Shown: positions 25,341-33,077, counted from the stretch's first letter. The stretch is DNA of 38,844 nt from Bacteroidales bacterium (GCA_022360575.1 JAKSCO010000258.1:1-38844), one strand, 5' to 3'. The notes: generated by a model not told the origin, from the sequence alone. Numbers and translations: made by a program.

Positions 25341-25373
25341 AAACCGTCGAGCTTTGCTCGATGGTTTTTTTAT
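25341..25373 (+). terminator. Intrinsic terminator after the C1 peptidase gene
   Basis: AAACCGTCGAGC (25341-25352) pairs with GCTCGATGGTTT (25356-25367) with one G-U pair and a three-base loop, followed by a T run. Confidence 0.87.
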
Positions 25374-25460
25374 GCTTTAATAAATAAATGTTTTAAAAGA
25401 AAAAGAGATGAAAAAATTAAATAAATCATTCAGGGTGTTTATCTAATGTAAAGATCTTTG

Positions 25461-25468
25461 TATTTTTG
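25461..25468 (+). promoter_or_regulatory. Candidate -7 box for the YebC-family gene
   Basis: TATTTTTG matches TAnnTTTG, 31 bases before the ATG at 25499. The -33 element is unclear. Confidence 0.38.
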
Positions 25469-25498
25469 ACCTTTCAAAAATTAATAATATTAAAGTAA

Positions 25499-26209
25499 AT
25501 GGGAAGAGCATTTGAATATAGAAGAGCATCTAAAGAGAAGAGATGGGATAAGATGTCTAAATTGTTTCCAAAATTAGGTAAAGCTATTACTGTAGCAGCT
25601 AAAGAAGGAGGCCCCGATCCAGATATGAATGCTAAGCTACGAACAGCAATACAAAATGCTAAAGCTCAGAACATGCCTAAAGATAATATCGAGGCAGCTA
25701 TAAAAAGAGCTTCGGGTAAAGATGCAGCTACATTCGAAGAAATTGTATACGAAGGTAAAGGCCCGCATGGTGTATTGGTTGTTGTAGAGTGTGCTACCGA
25801 TAATTCAACTCGAACAGTTGCTAATGTAAAATCGTACTTTAATAAAGCAGGTGGTTCATTAGTCCCTAGTGGTTCGTTAGAATTTATGTTCTCGCGAAAA
25901 GCTGTTTTCGAGTTAGAAAAAAATGAAAATATTGATATCGAAGAACTTGAATTTGAACTTATTGACTTTGGTTTAGAAGAGATCGAGCTTATTGATGAAA
26001 CTATTTTTGTATATGGCGATTATACCAATTTCGGAACTCTAAATAAGATTTTCGAAGAAAAAGGTATGGAGCTTAAAAAAGCTAGCTTGCAACGGATACC
26101 TACTTCGCCTATCGAATTTTCTGAAGAACAACTACTTGATATCGAAAAAATGTTAGATAAAATCGAAGAAGACGACGATATTCAGGCTGTCTTTACAAAC
26201 ATCAATTAA
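25499..26209 (+). CDS. YebC/PmpR (TACO1) family protein
   Basis: The product has 236 residues. The N-terminal [21 protein letters not shown] variant, then [33 protein letters not shown], is unmistakable for the family. [15 protein letters not shown] and the [15 protein letters not shown] segment follow in domain 2. The family is annotated as a transcriptional regulator. Its mitochondrial member TACO1 and recent bacterial work point to easing ribosome stalling, and which applies here is unknown. It is flanked by terminators. Confidence 0.95.
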   Translation: MGRAFEYRRASKEKRWDKMSKLFPKLGKAITVAAKEGGPDPDMNAKLRTAIQNAKAQNMPKDNIEAAIKRASGKDAATFEEIVYEGKGPHGVLVVVECATDNSTRTVANVKSYFNKAGGSLVPSGSLEFMFSRKAVFELEKNENIDIEELEFELIDFGLEEIELIDETIFVYGDYTNFGTLNKIFEEKGMELKKASLQRIPTSPIEFSEEQLLDIEKMLDKIEEDDDIQAVFTNIN

Positions 26210-26234
26210 TACAAACACAATCATATATATGCTA

Positions 26235-26263
26235 ATGACTAACCATGGGTTGGTCATTTTTTA
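26235..26263 (+). terminator. Intrinsic terminator after the YebC-family gene
   Basis: ATGACTAACC (26235-26244) pairs with GGTTGGTCAT (26248-26257) with one G-U pair and a three-base loop, followed by six Ts. Confidence 0.82.
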
Positions 26264-26319
26264 TTTTTGTTTAATTCTCTTTTGTATTATCTTACAGATC
26301 GAGATCAACTATTCATAAT

Positions 26320-27069
26320 ATGGGTTTGTCCTTGCAAAAGCTAATAAATGAATATACTCCAATTGATTTTTCGGAATTAAATAATTCTAAGTTATTAAAC
26401 CGAATTGATACAAAATTTATTTGTCATATAAGTTTGCTTCCGCAGATTTTAAAACCAACAATTCAGCATTATTATATTTGCCAAACCAATAAAATACGAA
26501 ATTGTAGATATCAGTCCTTATATTTCGATACTCCTCAGTTAAAAACATATTTCGACCACCACAAACAAAAACGACTAAGGTATAAAATACGTTTCCGTAA
26601 GTATATCGAAACTGGCGACTCTTTTCTCGAAGTAAAGCTGAAAGAGAATTTCGCCCGTACAAATAAGAAAAGAACCCAGTTTGAATTATGTAATAAATTA
26701 AAAACAAAACATTTCGAGTTTATAAAAAAACATATCAACTATAATTTTATTGAGCTTAACCCAATACTGTGGACCTTATTCAACAGAATAACTCTTGTTG
26801 GAAAAAATATACCCGAGCGAATAACTATTGACACAGATATTTGTTTTAAGAATAAAAATAGAATACTTACTGTTCCAAATATGGTTGTTATCGAAGTAAA
26901 ACGAAGCAAAGGAAATGTAAAAAGTTTTTTTATAGAAAATCTACGTAATAATAATCTAAAACCCTTTGGTATAAGTAAATATGTGCTGGGGAATATCTTA
27001 TTAACACCCAAAATAAAACATAATTTATTCAAACACAAAGTGCGAACCATAAATAAGAATTTCATATGA
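26320..27069 (+). CDS. VTC-domain (polyphosphate polymerase-like) protein
   Basis: The product has 249 residues, is soluble and has no signal peptide. The fold is a triphosphate-tunnel metalloenzyme of the VTC type (PF09359). NRIDTKFICH resembles the first basic/acidic strand, YQSLYFDTPQLKTYFDHH is the family segment, and LRYKIRFRKY supplies tunnel Arg/Lys. FLEVKLKEN and MVVIEVKRSKG supply the acidic metal ligands, and PFGISKYVLG a terminal Lys. In yeast, Vtc4 makes polyphosphate from ATP, and bacterial members are scarcely studied. Its stop overlaps the DUF4956 start by four bases, and a CotH-like gene follows, so the three form one operon. Confidence 0.87.
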   Translation: MGLSLQKLINEYTPIDFSELNNSKLLNRIDTKFICHISLLPQILKPTIQHYYICQTNKIRNCRYQSLYFDTPQLKTYFDHHKQKRLRYKIRFRKYIETGDSFLEVKLKENFARTNKKRTQFELCNKLKTKHFEFIKKHINYNFIELNPILWTLFNRITLVGKNIPERITIDTDICFKNKNRILTVPNMVVIEVKRSKGNVKSFFIENLRNNNLKPFGISKYVLGNILLTPKIKHNLFKHKVRTINKNFI

Positions 27070-27743
27070 TACTAAATATTGTTGCAGATACAAGCGAATC
27101 TATACAGATATTCGGATTAGACCTTTTTCATCGTCAAGAATTTTTTCAACTATTGTTAAAATTCACCTATAACTTATTTTGGGTATTTATCCCTTCGTAT
27201 TTTCTGTACTTCAGACGCAAAAAAGGTTTTCGCGAATACTTATTTACTTTCATCATTGTAAGTATGGTCGTTTTCCAAATATGTGTAATGCTTAGCTCAG
27301 TTAGCCTTCGTATAGGTTTTGCCTTGGGTTTATTTGCCGTATTTGGAGTATTACGATACAGAACAAATCCTATTCCACCTCGCGAAATGACATATTTGTT
27401 CTTAGTTATAGGTATATCTGTAAAAAATGCAGTAGCAAACGAAGTTATAAGCTTTGCCGAACTTATAGTAACCGATGCTTTTACTATCCTGTTGGCTTTT
27501 GTTGTTGAGTTCGCAATAACTTCGGGCTCGGGCATTAAACGAAAACGTGTTATCTACGATCGAATTGATCTTGCAAAACCCGAAAAACATCCCGAGCTGT
27601 TAGAAGATTTATCAGAGCGTTTTGGAGTCGAGGTCGTAAGAGCCGATCTTGGGCCTGCCGATTTAGTTAAAGATAGCATCGAGCTAGTTATTTTCTTTAA
27701 AGAGGTTAAAGGAATAAGATTTTACGATACCCCAAGATATTAA
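27066..27743 (+). CDS. DUF4956 membrane protein
   Basis: The product has 225 residues. About four membrane segments lie between residues 25 and 150. LFAVFGVLRYRTNPIPPREM is the diagnostic DUF4956 segment. A cytoplasmic C-terminal domain follows (from KRKRVIYDRIDL to the end). Function is unknown. The family is repeatedly found beside VTC-domain genes, so it may be the membrane channel or anchor for the VTC enzyme, which is inference. It overlaps the VTC gene by four bases and ends one base before the CotH-like gene. Confidence 0.87.
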   Translation: MILNIVADTSESIQIFGLDLFHRQEFFQLLLKFTYNLFWVFIPSYFLYFRRKKGFREYLFTFIIVSMVVFQICVMLSSVSLRIGFALGLFAVFGVLRYRTNPIPPREMTYLFLVIGISVKNAVANEVISFAELIVTDAFTILLAFVVEFAITSGSGIKRKRVIYDRIDLAKPEKHPELLEDLSERFGVEVVRADLGPADLVKDSIELVIFFKEVKGIRFYDTPRY

Positions 27744-27744
27744 T

Positions 27745-28773
27745 ATGCCTATGCTTAGCAAACTAATGATATTTGTTTTTTTATTCAATGTCTTATTTGT
27801 AAAAGCTCAAATACAGCCTGATACTATTTTGTTTATTCCGGATTTTTTCGATAAACAACAAGCTCTTGAGCTCCAATTAATGTTCGACTTTAAGAAATTT
27901 CAGAAACAAAAATCTAAAAGCGAATATCTCCCAGCTAAGCTTAGTTATTATTTAAACAACAATCGGGTAGAAAAAAATATAAGAATAAAAGCTCGTGGCG
28001 ATTCCAGACTAAGAGTTTGTTTTATCCCTCCAATGTGGATAAATATTAAAAATTCAGAAATTAATAACGATTATATTGCCAATTCTAAAAAAATAAAACT
28101 AGTAACTATATGTAAAAAAGATAAACTACACGAGCATTATCTAATGCGCGAATATTTAGCTTATAAACTATATAATATAATTACTGACATTAGTTTCAGA
28201 GTGCGATTAGTCGATCTTACAATTGTCGATACTGGTCGTAAAAATTCAACTCACAACGAAAAAGCCTTTATTCTCGAACCCGAAATGTTTGTTGCACAAC
28301 GAAACAATGCTTTACCCATAAAATTCAACCATTTTAGTTCGCAACATATCGATAGTTTAGCCGCCGATATAATGTATCTTTTTCAGTACATGATCGGAAA
28401 TACTGACCTTGCTGTAAGAAAACGACACAACTTAAAACTCATAAAGCATACCGATTTATCCAAACCCATGCTATTGCCTGTGCCATACGATTTCGATTTC
28501 TCAGGATTAGTTAATACCTATTACGCTGCTCCGGCCGAGCCTATTGATATAAAAGAAGTAACCCAGCGGTATTATGTTGGTCCTTTTAGATCCGATCAGC
28601 AGCATAAAAAAGTTATTCAAATATTTTTGGATAAAAAAAACAAGATATTATCTTATATCGATACCTGTCGTTTCTTAGATAAAAGATCTCGAAAGTGGAC
28701 TTCTTATTATATTAAAGATTTTTATAAAGAGATCGAAAATAAAAAATTCCTGAAAAGATTAAAAAGCGAGTAA
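27745..28773 (+). CDS. Exported CotH-kinase-like protein (divergent)
   Basis: The product has 342 residues with a signal peptide (MIFVFLFNVLFVKAQ). I do not recognise a named family with certainty. YMIGNTDLAVRKRHNLKLI (about residues 213-231) and PVPYDFDFSGLVN (about 245-257) match the layout of the CotH protein-kinase active site: a catalytic Asp, a following Asn and a metal-binding DxD. KLVTICKKDKLHEHYLMREYLAYKLYN resembles the earlier helix with a conserved Glu, and IRIKARGDSRLRVC the CotH N-terminal strand. CotH kinases phosphorylate secreted or spore-coat proteins. The VTC-DUF4956-CotH order supports the call. A palindromic repeat starts right after the stop. Confidence 0.65.
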   Translation: MPMLSKLMIFVFLFNVLFVKAQIQPDTILFIPDFFDKQQALELQLMFDFKKFQKQKSKSEYLPAKLSYYLNNNRVEKNIRIKARGDSRLRVCFIPPMWINIKNSEINNDYIANSKKIKLVTICKKDKLHEHYLMREYLAYKLYNIITDISFRVRLVDLTIVDTGRKNSTHNEKAFILEPEMFVAQRNNALPIKFNHFSSQHIDSLAADIMYLFQYMIGNTDLAVRKRHNLKLIKHTDLSKPMLLPVPYDFDFSGLVNTYYAAPAEPIDIKEVTQRYYVGPFRSDQQHKKVIQIFLDKKNKILSYIDTCRFLDKRSRKWTSYYIKDFYKEIENKKFLKRLKSE

Positions 28774-28851
28774 TCCCAAATGAATTTCCAAATGAGTGAT
28801 TTATAAAAACAAATAATTTTTATCACTCATTTTGATGTTCTTTGGGTATTA
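28774..28851. repeat. Palindromic intergenic repeat, copy A (complete)
   Basis: The 78-base element has imperfect terminal inverted repeats: about TCCCAAATGAATTTCC on the left and GATGTTCTTTGGGTATTA on the right. A perfect inner stem, AAATGAGTGAT with ATCACTCATTT, surrounds an AT-rich loop. Related copies lie at 30006-30054 with 31094-31120, at 32644-32707 and at 32801-32867. It could also work as a terminator for the trio, though no T run follows. Confidence 0.8.
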
Positions 28852-28892
28852 ATCTTTATTCGAAACCTTAAGTCTGTTTTCTGAAAAACCCC

Positions 28893-28900
28893 TAAATTTG
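28893..28900 (+). promoter_or_regulatory. Candidate -7 box for the DUF3298 gene
   Basis: TAAATTTG matches TAnnTTTG, 84 bases before the ATG at 28984. The -33 region has only a weak TTTTC. Confidence 0.4.
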
Positions 28901-28983
28901 GACTTTTATTAATACTTGATAAGTCGATAATAAAAGAAGATTCAATTAAAAATCTATATACAATCAAAACAATAATATATAAT

Positions 28984-29976
28984 ATGAAAAAAGCAATTCC
29001 TGTAATAATTATTTTACTCTTCAGTTTTAACTTAATATTTGGACAAGGAGTGAAAGTTCTTGATGGTTTTATTGATAAATATCCAATTCAGATGTTTCTC
29101 AACTGCGATAGCTCAGAAGTTGTTGGCTATTATTTTTACAAAAAATATGGAAAACCTATTTATATTTCTGGTGAGTTTGTAGGTAAACAATTAAAATTGA
29201 AAGAGCTATATGATATTAAAGGTACTTGGGAATCAGAGCCTGGAGGAGTGTTTGTTTTAAATGAATATTATAGTGGTAATTGGGAGTCAAATAATAAAGT
29301 CTTCAATGTAAATTTAAAAGAAACTAATTCTGATATTAAATGGGAAATTTTTAACCAAAAAGTGGAATTAGCACACACATTTAATAATGGAAAAAAACAT
29401 AAATACCCGATACAGATTTCAATAAAAGTTCCATATTATAAAGAAAATAAGGAGTTAGTTAACTTAATTATTCCCGAAATCCTTGGTGTAAAAAAAGAGT
29501 CATATAGCTCAATATGGAATTATTTCAACAAATATACAGTTAACAAATATACTGAATATTTAAATGGTGATTTTTCAGATAAATATCCTCAATATTTTGA
29601 AGTAGATATTAGTGGAATTGTGGTTAGTATTTCTGATAGTATTTTAAATTACAAGACAAGTGGATACATATATCAGGGTGGAGCACATGGATACGGTTTT
29701 GAGAATTATTTTATTTTCGATCTGACAAATATGACAAGACTTAAATTTAACGATATTTTTAAATCTGATGCAAAACCAGGTATTGCAAAATTATTGTTTA
29801 AGAAAGATAATCAGGAACATAAACTCAAAGATTTTGAGAGGAGTATTGGTAATATTTATCTAACAAGCAAAGGTGTTGGTTTTTTCTTCAATCCTTATCA
29901 AATAGATTGCTATGCGTGTGGAACGTTTAATTACTTTTTAGACTTCTCTGAATTACAAGAATTCTTAAAAGAATAA
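28984..29976 (+). CDS. DUF3298/RsiV-like exported protein
   Basis: The product has 330 residues with a signal peptide (PVIIILLFSFNLIFGQ). The C-terminal half, from about residue 215, matches DUF3298: GYIYQGGAHGYGFENYF, MTRLKFNDIFKSDA, and GVGFFFNPYQIDCYACGT. The preceding region (KYPIQISIKVPYY onward) looks like the DUF4163 partner domain found in RsiV and PdaC. The N-terminal 130 residues are unlike any family I know. RsiV binds lysozyme in Bacillus, but here no sigma factor is adjacent and a role in cell-wall sensing is speculative. It stands alone between repeat elements. Confidence 0.78.
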   Translation: MKKAIPVIIILLFSFNLIFGQGVKVLDGFIDKYPIQMFLNCDSSEVVGYYFYKKYGKPIYISGEFVGKQLKLKELYDIKGTWESEPGGVFVLNEYYSGNWESNNKVFNVNLKETNSDIKWEIFNQKVELAHTFNNGKKHKYPIQISIKVPYYKENKELVNLIIPEILGVKKESYSSIWNYFNKYTVNKYTEYLNGDFSDKYPQYFEVDISGIVVSISDSILNYKTSGYIYQGGAHGYGFENYFIFDLTNMTRLKFNDIFKSDAKPGIAKLLFKKDNQEHKLKDFERSIGNIYLTSKGVGFFFNPYQIDCYACGTFNYFLDFSELQEFLKE

Positions 29977-30005
29977 AAACAACAAATACAAAAAATAAGA
30001 ATATT

Positions 30006-30054
30006 ATTCCAAATGGATTTCAAAATGAGTGATTTGCAAAAATGAATAATTTTA
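30006..30054. repeat. Palindromic repeat, copy C, left half
   Basis: ATTCCAAATGGATTTC and AAAATGAGTGATTT, with the AT-rich loop, match the left half of copy A. The expected right half is missing here and appears at 31094-31120, on the far side of the hydrolase gene. Confidence 0.72.
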
Positions 30055-30093
30055 TTTTAAAACCCCTGACATAAGGTTGTCCTATCGGCATTT

Positions 30094-30101
30094 TACCTTT
30101 G
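30094..30101 (+). promoter_or_regulatory. Candidate -7 box for the broken hydrolase gene
   Basis: TACCTTTG matches TAnnTTTG, 19 bases before the ATG at 30120. A GTTG at 30076-30079 lies upstream but closer than usual. Confidence 0.38.
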
Positions 30102-30119
30102 CTTCAAATTCAAACAAAA

Positions 30120-31013
30120 ATGAACAGAAAAACAATTTTATTAATCGTCATTGCTTCACTTTTAGTAAGTGTAAACAAGGCTCAAACACAAGGAAAAATG
30201 ATAGAAAAACAAATCACAATCAGAGATAATCAAGCTCAAATTAACTATATTCAAAAAGGACAAGGCGACACAACTCTTCTTTTTCTACATGGCTGGTGTA
30301 TCAATAAAACTTATTGGAGCAATCAAATAGATTACTTTTCTCAAAATTATAGTGTTGTAGCAATCGATCTCCCAGGATTTGGTGAATCAAAAGCCGAAAG
30401 AACAAACTGGACAGTTGAAGAATATGCCAATGACGTAACTGCATTTATTGAAACAATGAACCTTAAAAATGTTGTAATCATCGGACACTCTATGGCAGGC
30501 GAAATTATGCTGCAATCAGCATTAACAAACAATCCTAAAATAGTCTGAATTGTAGGTATTGATAACTTCAAATTAATTGATGTTAAATTTTCACCAGAAC
30601 AGATAAAGCAATTCGACGAATTCTTTTTAATGCTTAAAAAAGATTTTAAAAATTCAGCTCCAGCATATGCCGATATGATGCTTTTTCACCCAACAACTTC
30701 AAATAAAGTGAAAGATAGAGTGAAAAATGATTTTGCAAATAGCGATTCTCATATTGGTTACGAAACTTGTATGAAACAAATGCAATATGCTTATAACGAC
30801 GCACAAAGGTTAGAACAACTTAGCTATAAGTTATATTTACTAAATAGCGATGCTACTCCAACAAACGAAACAGGGCTAAAAAAACATTGTAAAAATAGCT
30901 TCCAAGTAAAAACAATTTCTGCAACCGGACATTATCCAATGATAGAAAAACCAACAGAATTTAATTCGATTTTAGAAAAATTACTAACAGAAATGAACCA
31001 AACAGCTTTATAA
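30120..31013 (+). pseudogene. Exported alpha/beta hydrolase interrupted by one in-frame TGA
   Basis: From ATG 30120 the frame encodes a signal peptide (ILLIVIASLLVSVNKAQ), FLHGWCINKTYW, DLPGFGESKAER and the nucleophile elbow IGHSMAGEIM. It stops at TGA 30546-30548 after NNPKIV. The same frame then runs on without another stop to 31013 and includes GHYPMIEKP with the catalytic His. Read through, it would be about 297 residues with a full triad. The simplest reading is a recent nonsense change or a sequencing error, for example from TGG. TGA is a stop elsewhere in the window. The segment sits inside a split palindromic repeat. Confidence 0.8.
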
Positions 31014-31036
31014 GTATTCATCACTTAACAATTCTC

Positions 31037-31091
31037 AAAGAACAATACTCCATGCAATTTTTTACCTTGCTCTAATACAGTATTGTTCTTT
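31037..31091. repeat. Perfect 13-bp inverted repeat after the hydrolase
   Basis: AAAGAACAATACT (31037-31049) pairs exactly with AGTATTGTTCTTT (31079-31091) around a 29-base loop. It ends three bases before the right half of copy C. It could be the hydrolase terminator or the end of a small inserted element. Confidence 0.7.
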
Positions 31092-31093
31092 AA

Positions 31094-31120
31094 ACTCATT
31101 TTGATGTTCTTTGGGTATTA
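31094..31120. repeat. Palindromic repeat, copy C, right half
   Basis: ACTCATTTTGATGTTC and TTTGGGTATTA match the right half of copy A exactly or nearly so. Together with 30006-30054 it would rebuild one full element if the 1.04 kb between them were removed. Confidence 0.75.
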
Positions 31121-31142
31121 GTACACATAAGCACTTTTAAGT

Positions 31143-31455
31143 GGGGAGGTCGTTTTACAAAGATAGATGAACTTTCGCAGAGTGGGGAGGTCATTTTACA
31201 CTGTGGGGACTAAATTTTACAAAGATAGACGGTCATTTTACAAAGAGGGGAGGTCGTTTTACAAAGATAGACGAACTTTCGCAGAGTGGGGAGGTCATTT
31301 TACACTGTGGGGACAAAGTTTTACAAAGATAGATGCTCATTTTACAAAGAGGGGAGGTTGTTTTACAAAGATAGACGAACTTTCGCAGAGAGGGGAGGTC
31401 ATTTTTACACTGTGGGGACTAAACTTTACAAAGATAGATGGTCATTTTACAATGA
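31143..31455. repeat. Tandem array of three 104-bp units
   Basis: Units begin with GGGGAGGTCGTTTTAC at 31143 and 31247 and with a T variant at 31351. Units 1 and 2 differ at about five positions, and unit 3 has a one-base insertion and a few changes. Each unit contains TTTTACAAAGATAG and GGGGAGGTCATTTTAC sub-repeats. All three frames are open in part, but the translations are low-complexity shadows. The pattern recalls the multiple transposase-binding repeats at IS21-family ends; no transposase is present. Confidence 0.85.
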
Positions 31456-31475
31456 TAGCTAGATAGTGTCAACGA

Positions 31476-32579
31476 TTATTTTATTTCAATATTTTTGCCA
31501 GAAAGGTTTCCTCTAAATAATTTATTGTTTTTAAAAATAAGAATCTCACCATAATTCCCGAGCTTTATACTCGAATCAATACCTAAAACCTTATTGTTAT
31601 ATATCGATACAATATTCGATAACGAAGTATGTCCTACTATTATATAATTAACATCAAATAAATTTAAGGTTTGTTCTACACACAATTCCGGAACTAATGG
31701 TTTAATAAAATAACTCCTATACCATAATATTCCTTTATCTCCCGATAAAAACTCAAGAGTTGAGTCGGCTAATATATCTTGCCATGGCAGAGCAATAATT
31801 TTTTCTCTAAAAAGCCTATTGGTCTCGGCTATCGATAGTTTCTTCTCAATAAACGCTTTAGAAATACCTCCGTGTACAAATAAAAAATTATTAAGTTTTA
31901 GCATAACTGGTTTGTTTCTGATCCAGTTTCCCAATACCGAGTTTTTGGTAAACAAATCAGAATATTCAGTATTTAAAATTTTCGAAACCTTCAAATATTT
32001 TTGATTTAAATATTTCTGATTTCCCTTTAATATCATAAGCTCGTGGTTTCCTAAAAGGAAATGAACTTTACCCCCGTATTTTGTAGCTTGTTGCTCAAGT
32101 TTGTATATCAACCATAAAGCTTTTGTAACTTCCTGACCTCTATTCATAACATCGCCTAAAACAATTAAATGTCCATTCCCAAATGTCCAGTTTAATTTTC
32201 TATCTACAATTTTATGCTTCCTTAAAAGCTTAATAAATGTTCTGTACTGTCCGTGTATATCGCTAATAGCTGCAAATTTATTAATGCCTTTATACAATTC
32301 TGTATAATTTGTGTCAGTGTAGTTGCGATTTGTAAATTTGTAAGGATGCTTGTTCCGAAATCGACGTTTAAAAAATTTATAATCCGCAGTATCTGTTATT
32401 TTTGTTCTTAGTGCATTGTCTTTTATCCATTTTACCTCTAATTTATCTCCCCTATAAAAAATATAAGGTCCATCATTAATATATTCTTGTGCACTTATAT
32501 CATTACAATGTATACAAACTAACAAATAGCATATCGTAAATATCAAAAATTTTCTTGTATTTCGTGTTAATCCAAGCAT
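31476..32579 (-). CDS. Exported calcineurin-like metallophosphoesterase
   Basis: The product has 367 residues, with an N-terminal hydrophobic segment (FLIFTICYLLVCIHC) acting as signal peptide or anchor. The metal-site motifs are all present: ISDIHGQYRTF (DxH), VLGDVMNRG (GDxxxRG), LLGNHELM (GNHE), VHGGIS and IVGHTS. This is the PPP-like phosphatase layout seen in Shewanella-type and other bacterial Ser/Thr phosphatases. Its export would place it where the CotH-like protein acts, but the two genes are 2.7 kb apart and on opposite strands, so any link is speculative. Confidence 0.88.
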   Translation of the reverse strand: MLGLTRNTRKFLIFTICYLLVCIHCNDISAQEYINDGPYIFYRGDKLEVKWIKDNALRTKITDTADYKFFKRRFRNKHPYKFTNRNYTDTNYTELYKGINKFAAISDIHGQYRTFIKLLRKHKIVDRKLNWTFGNGHLIVLGDVMNRGQEVTKALWLIYKLEQQATKYGGKVHFLLGNHELMILKGNQKYLNQKYLKVSKILNTEYSDLFTKNSVLGNWIRNKPVMLKLNNFLFVHGGISKAFIEKKLSIAETNRLFREKIIALPWQDILADSTLEFLSGDKGILWYRSYFIKPLVPELCVEQTLNLFDVNYIIVGHTSLSNIVSIYNNKVLGIDSSIKLGNYGEILIFKNNKLFRGNLSGKNIEIK

Positions 32580-32643
32580 TTACAGTTGTCTAATTATCGT
32601 AAATGTAACTATTTTTAATAAAGATTACAGTATTTTTTAAGCA

Positions 32644-32707
32644 TTATACCAAATGAATTTCAATGTGAAATATTTTTATCACCCATTTCGATGTTCTTTA
32701 GGTATTA
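32644..32707. repeat. Palindromic repeat, copy B
   Basis: ATACCAAATGAATTTCAATG on the left and TTTCGATGTTCTTTAGGTAT on the right match copy A, with a shorter and more diverged centre (TTTTTATCACCCATTTC). Confidence 0.75.
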
Positions 32708-32800
32708 GATATGCTCTTAAATAAAATTAATTATTGTTGAGATTTCTTGATAAATAAAACGCGAGTATTATTAAAAAAGACACTAACAAGCGCAGCTTGG

Positions 32801-32867
32801 ATACCCATTCGACGAAAATCGTTAAAAATAAAAAGCTGTCCGAAGTTTTAACATGTTCTTAGGGTAT
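32801..32867. repeat. Palindromic repeat, copy D (diverged)
   Basis: It starts ATACCC and ends GGGTAT. The inner inverted repeat is GTTAAAA (32821-32827) with TTTTAAC (32846-32852). Its right end, ATGTTCTTAGGGTATTA, matches the other copies; the left half has diverged. Confidence 0.55.
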
Positions 32868-33077
32868 TAATAATCAGCCTTAGGTTATTATATCTTAATT
32901 CAATCTGATAAAAACAGAAGCAAGAAAAATCTACGTAAATATCTGTAAAATAAGAAACTTAACTAATATATTAGTATATTTAAATATGATTGTAAATATG
33001 TAAGTTTATACCAGAATAGTTTTTTACTTACTTTTTTACTTATTTTGTTATTTTAAATTATTCTAAATAAAATTAAG

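Larger units (their letters stand above)
32580..33077. other. Gene-free stretch with two palindromic repeats
   Basis: It holds repeat copies B (32644-32707) and D (32801-32867). The remainder, 32868-33077, is very AT-rich and is the presumed promoter region for the zinc importer. No clear TAnnTTTG box or Zur-type palindrome could be picked out by eye. Confidence 0.6.

Noticed and set aside
26417..27065. Several minus-strand frames opposite the VTC gene
   Set aside because: They are low-complexity shadows of the VTC coding strand, with no motifs.
30099..30119. TTG start for the hydrolase gene
   Set aside because: The ATG at 30120 directly precedes the signal peptide, and the TTG overlaps the candidate -7 box.
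30546..30548. TGA in the hydrolase as selenocysteine or a recoded Trp codon
   Set aside because: Alpha/beta hydrolases have no catalytic Cys at this position, no SECIS-like hairpin is visible just after it, and TGA is a normal stop in this window (for example at 2876-2878).
31143..31455. Possible CRISPR array
   Set aside because: Units are contiguous 104-bp near-identical copies without unique spacers, and no cas gene is present.
31167..31466. 99-residue plus-strand frame over the 104-bp array
   Set aside because: Its translation is only the tandem repeat read through shifting frames (GRSFYKDRR, then GGHFTLWG). It has no family, and its start lies inside the first unit.
31458..31475. A complete IS21 insertion sequence
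   Set aside because: Only end-like repeats are present; there is no istA or istB gene and no matching opposite end was seen.
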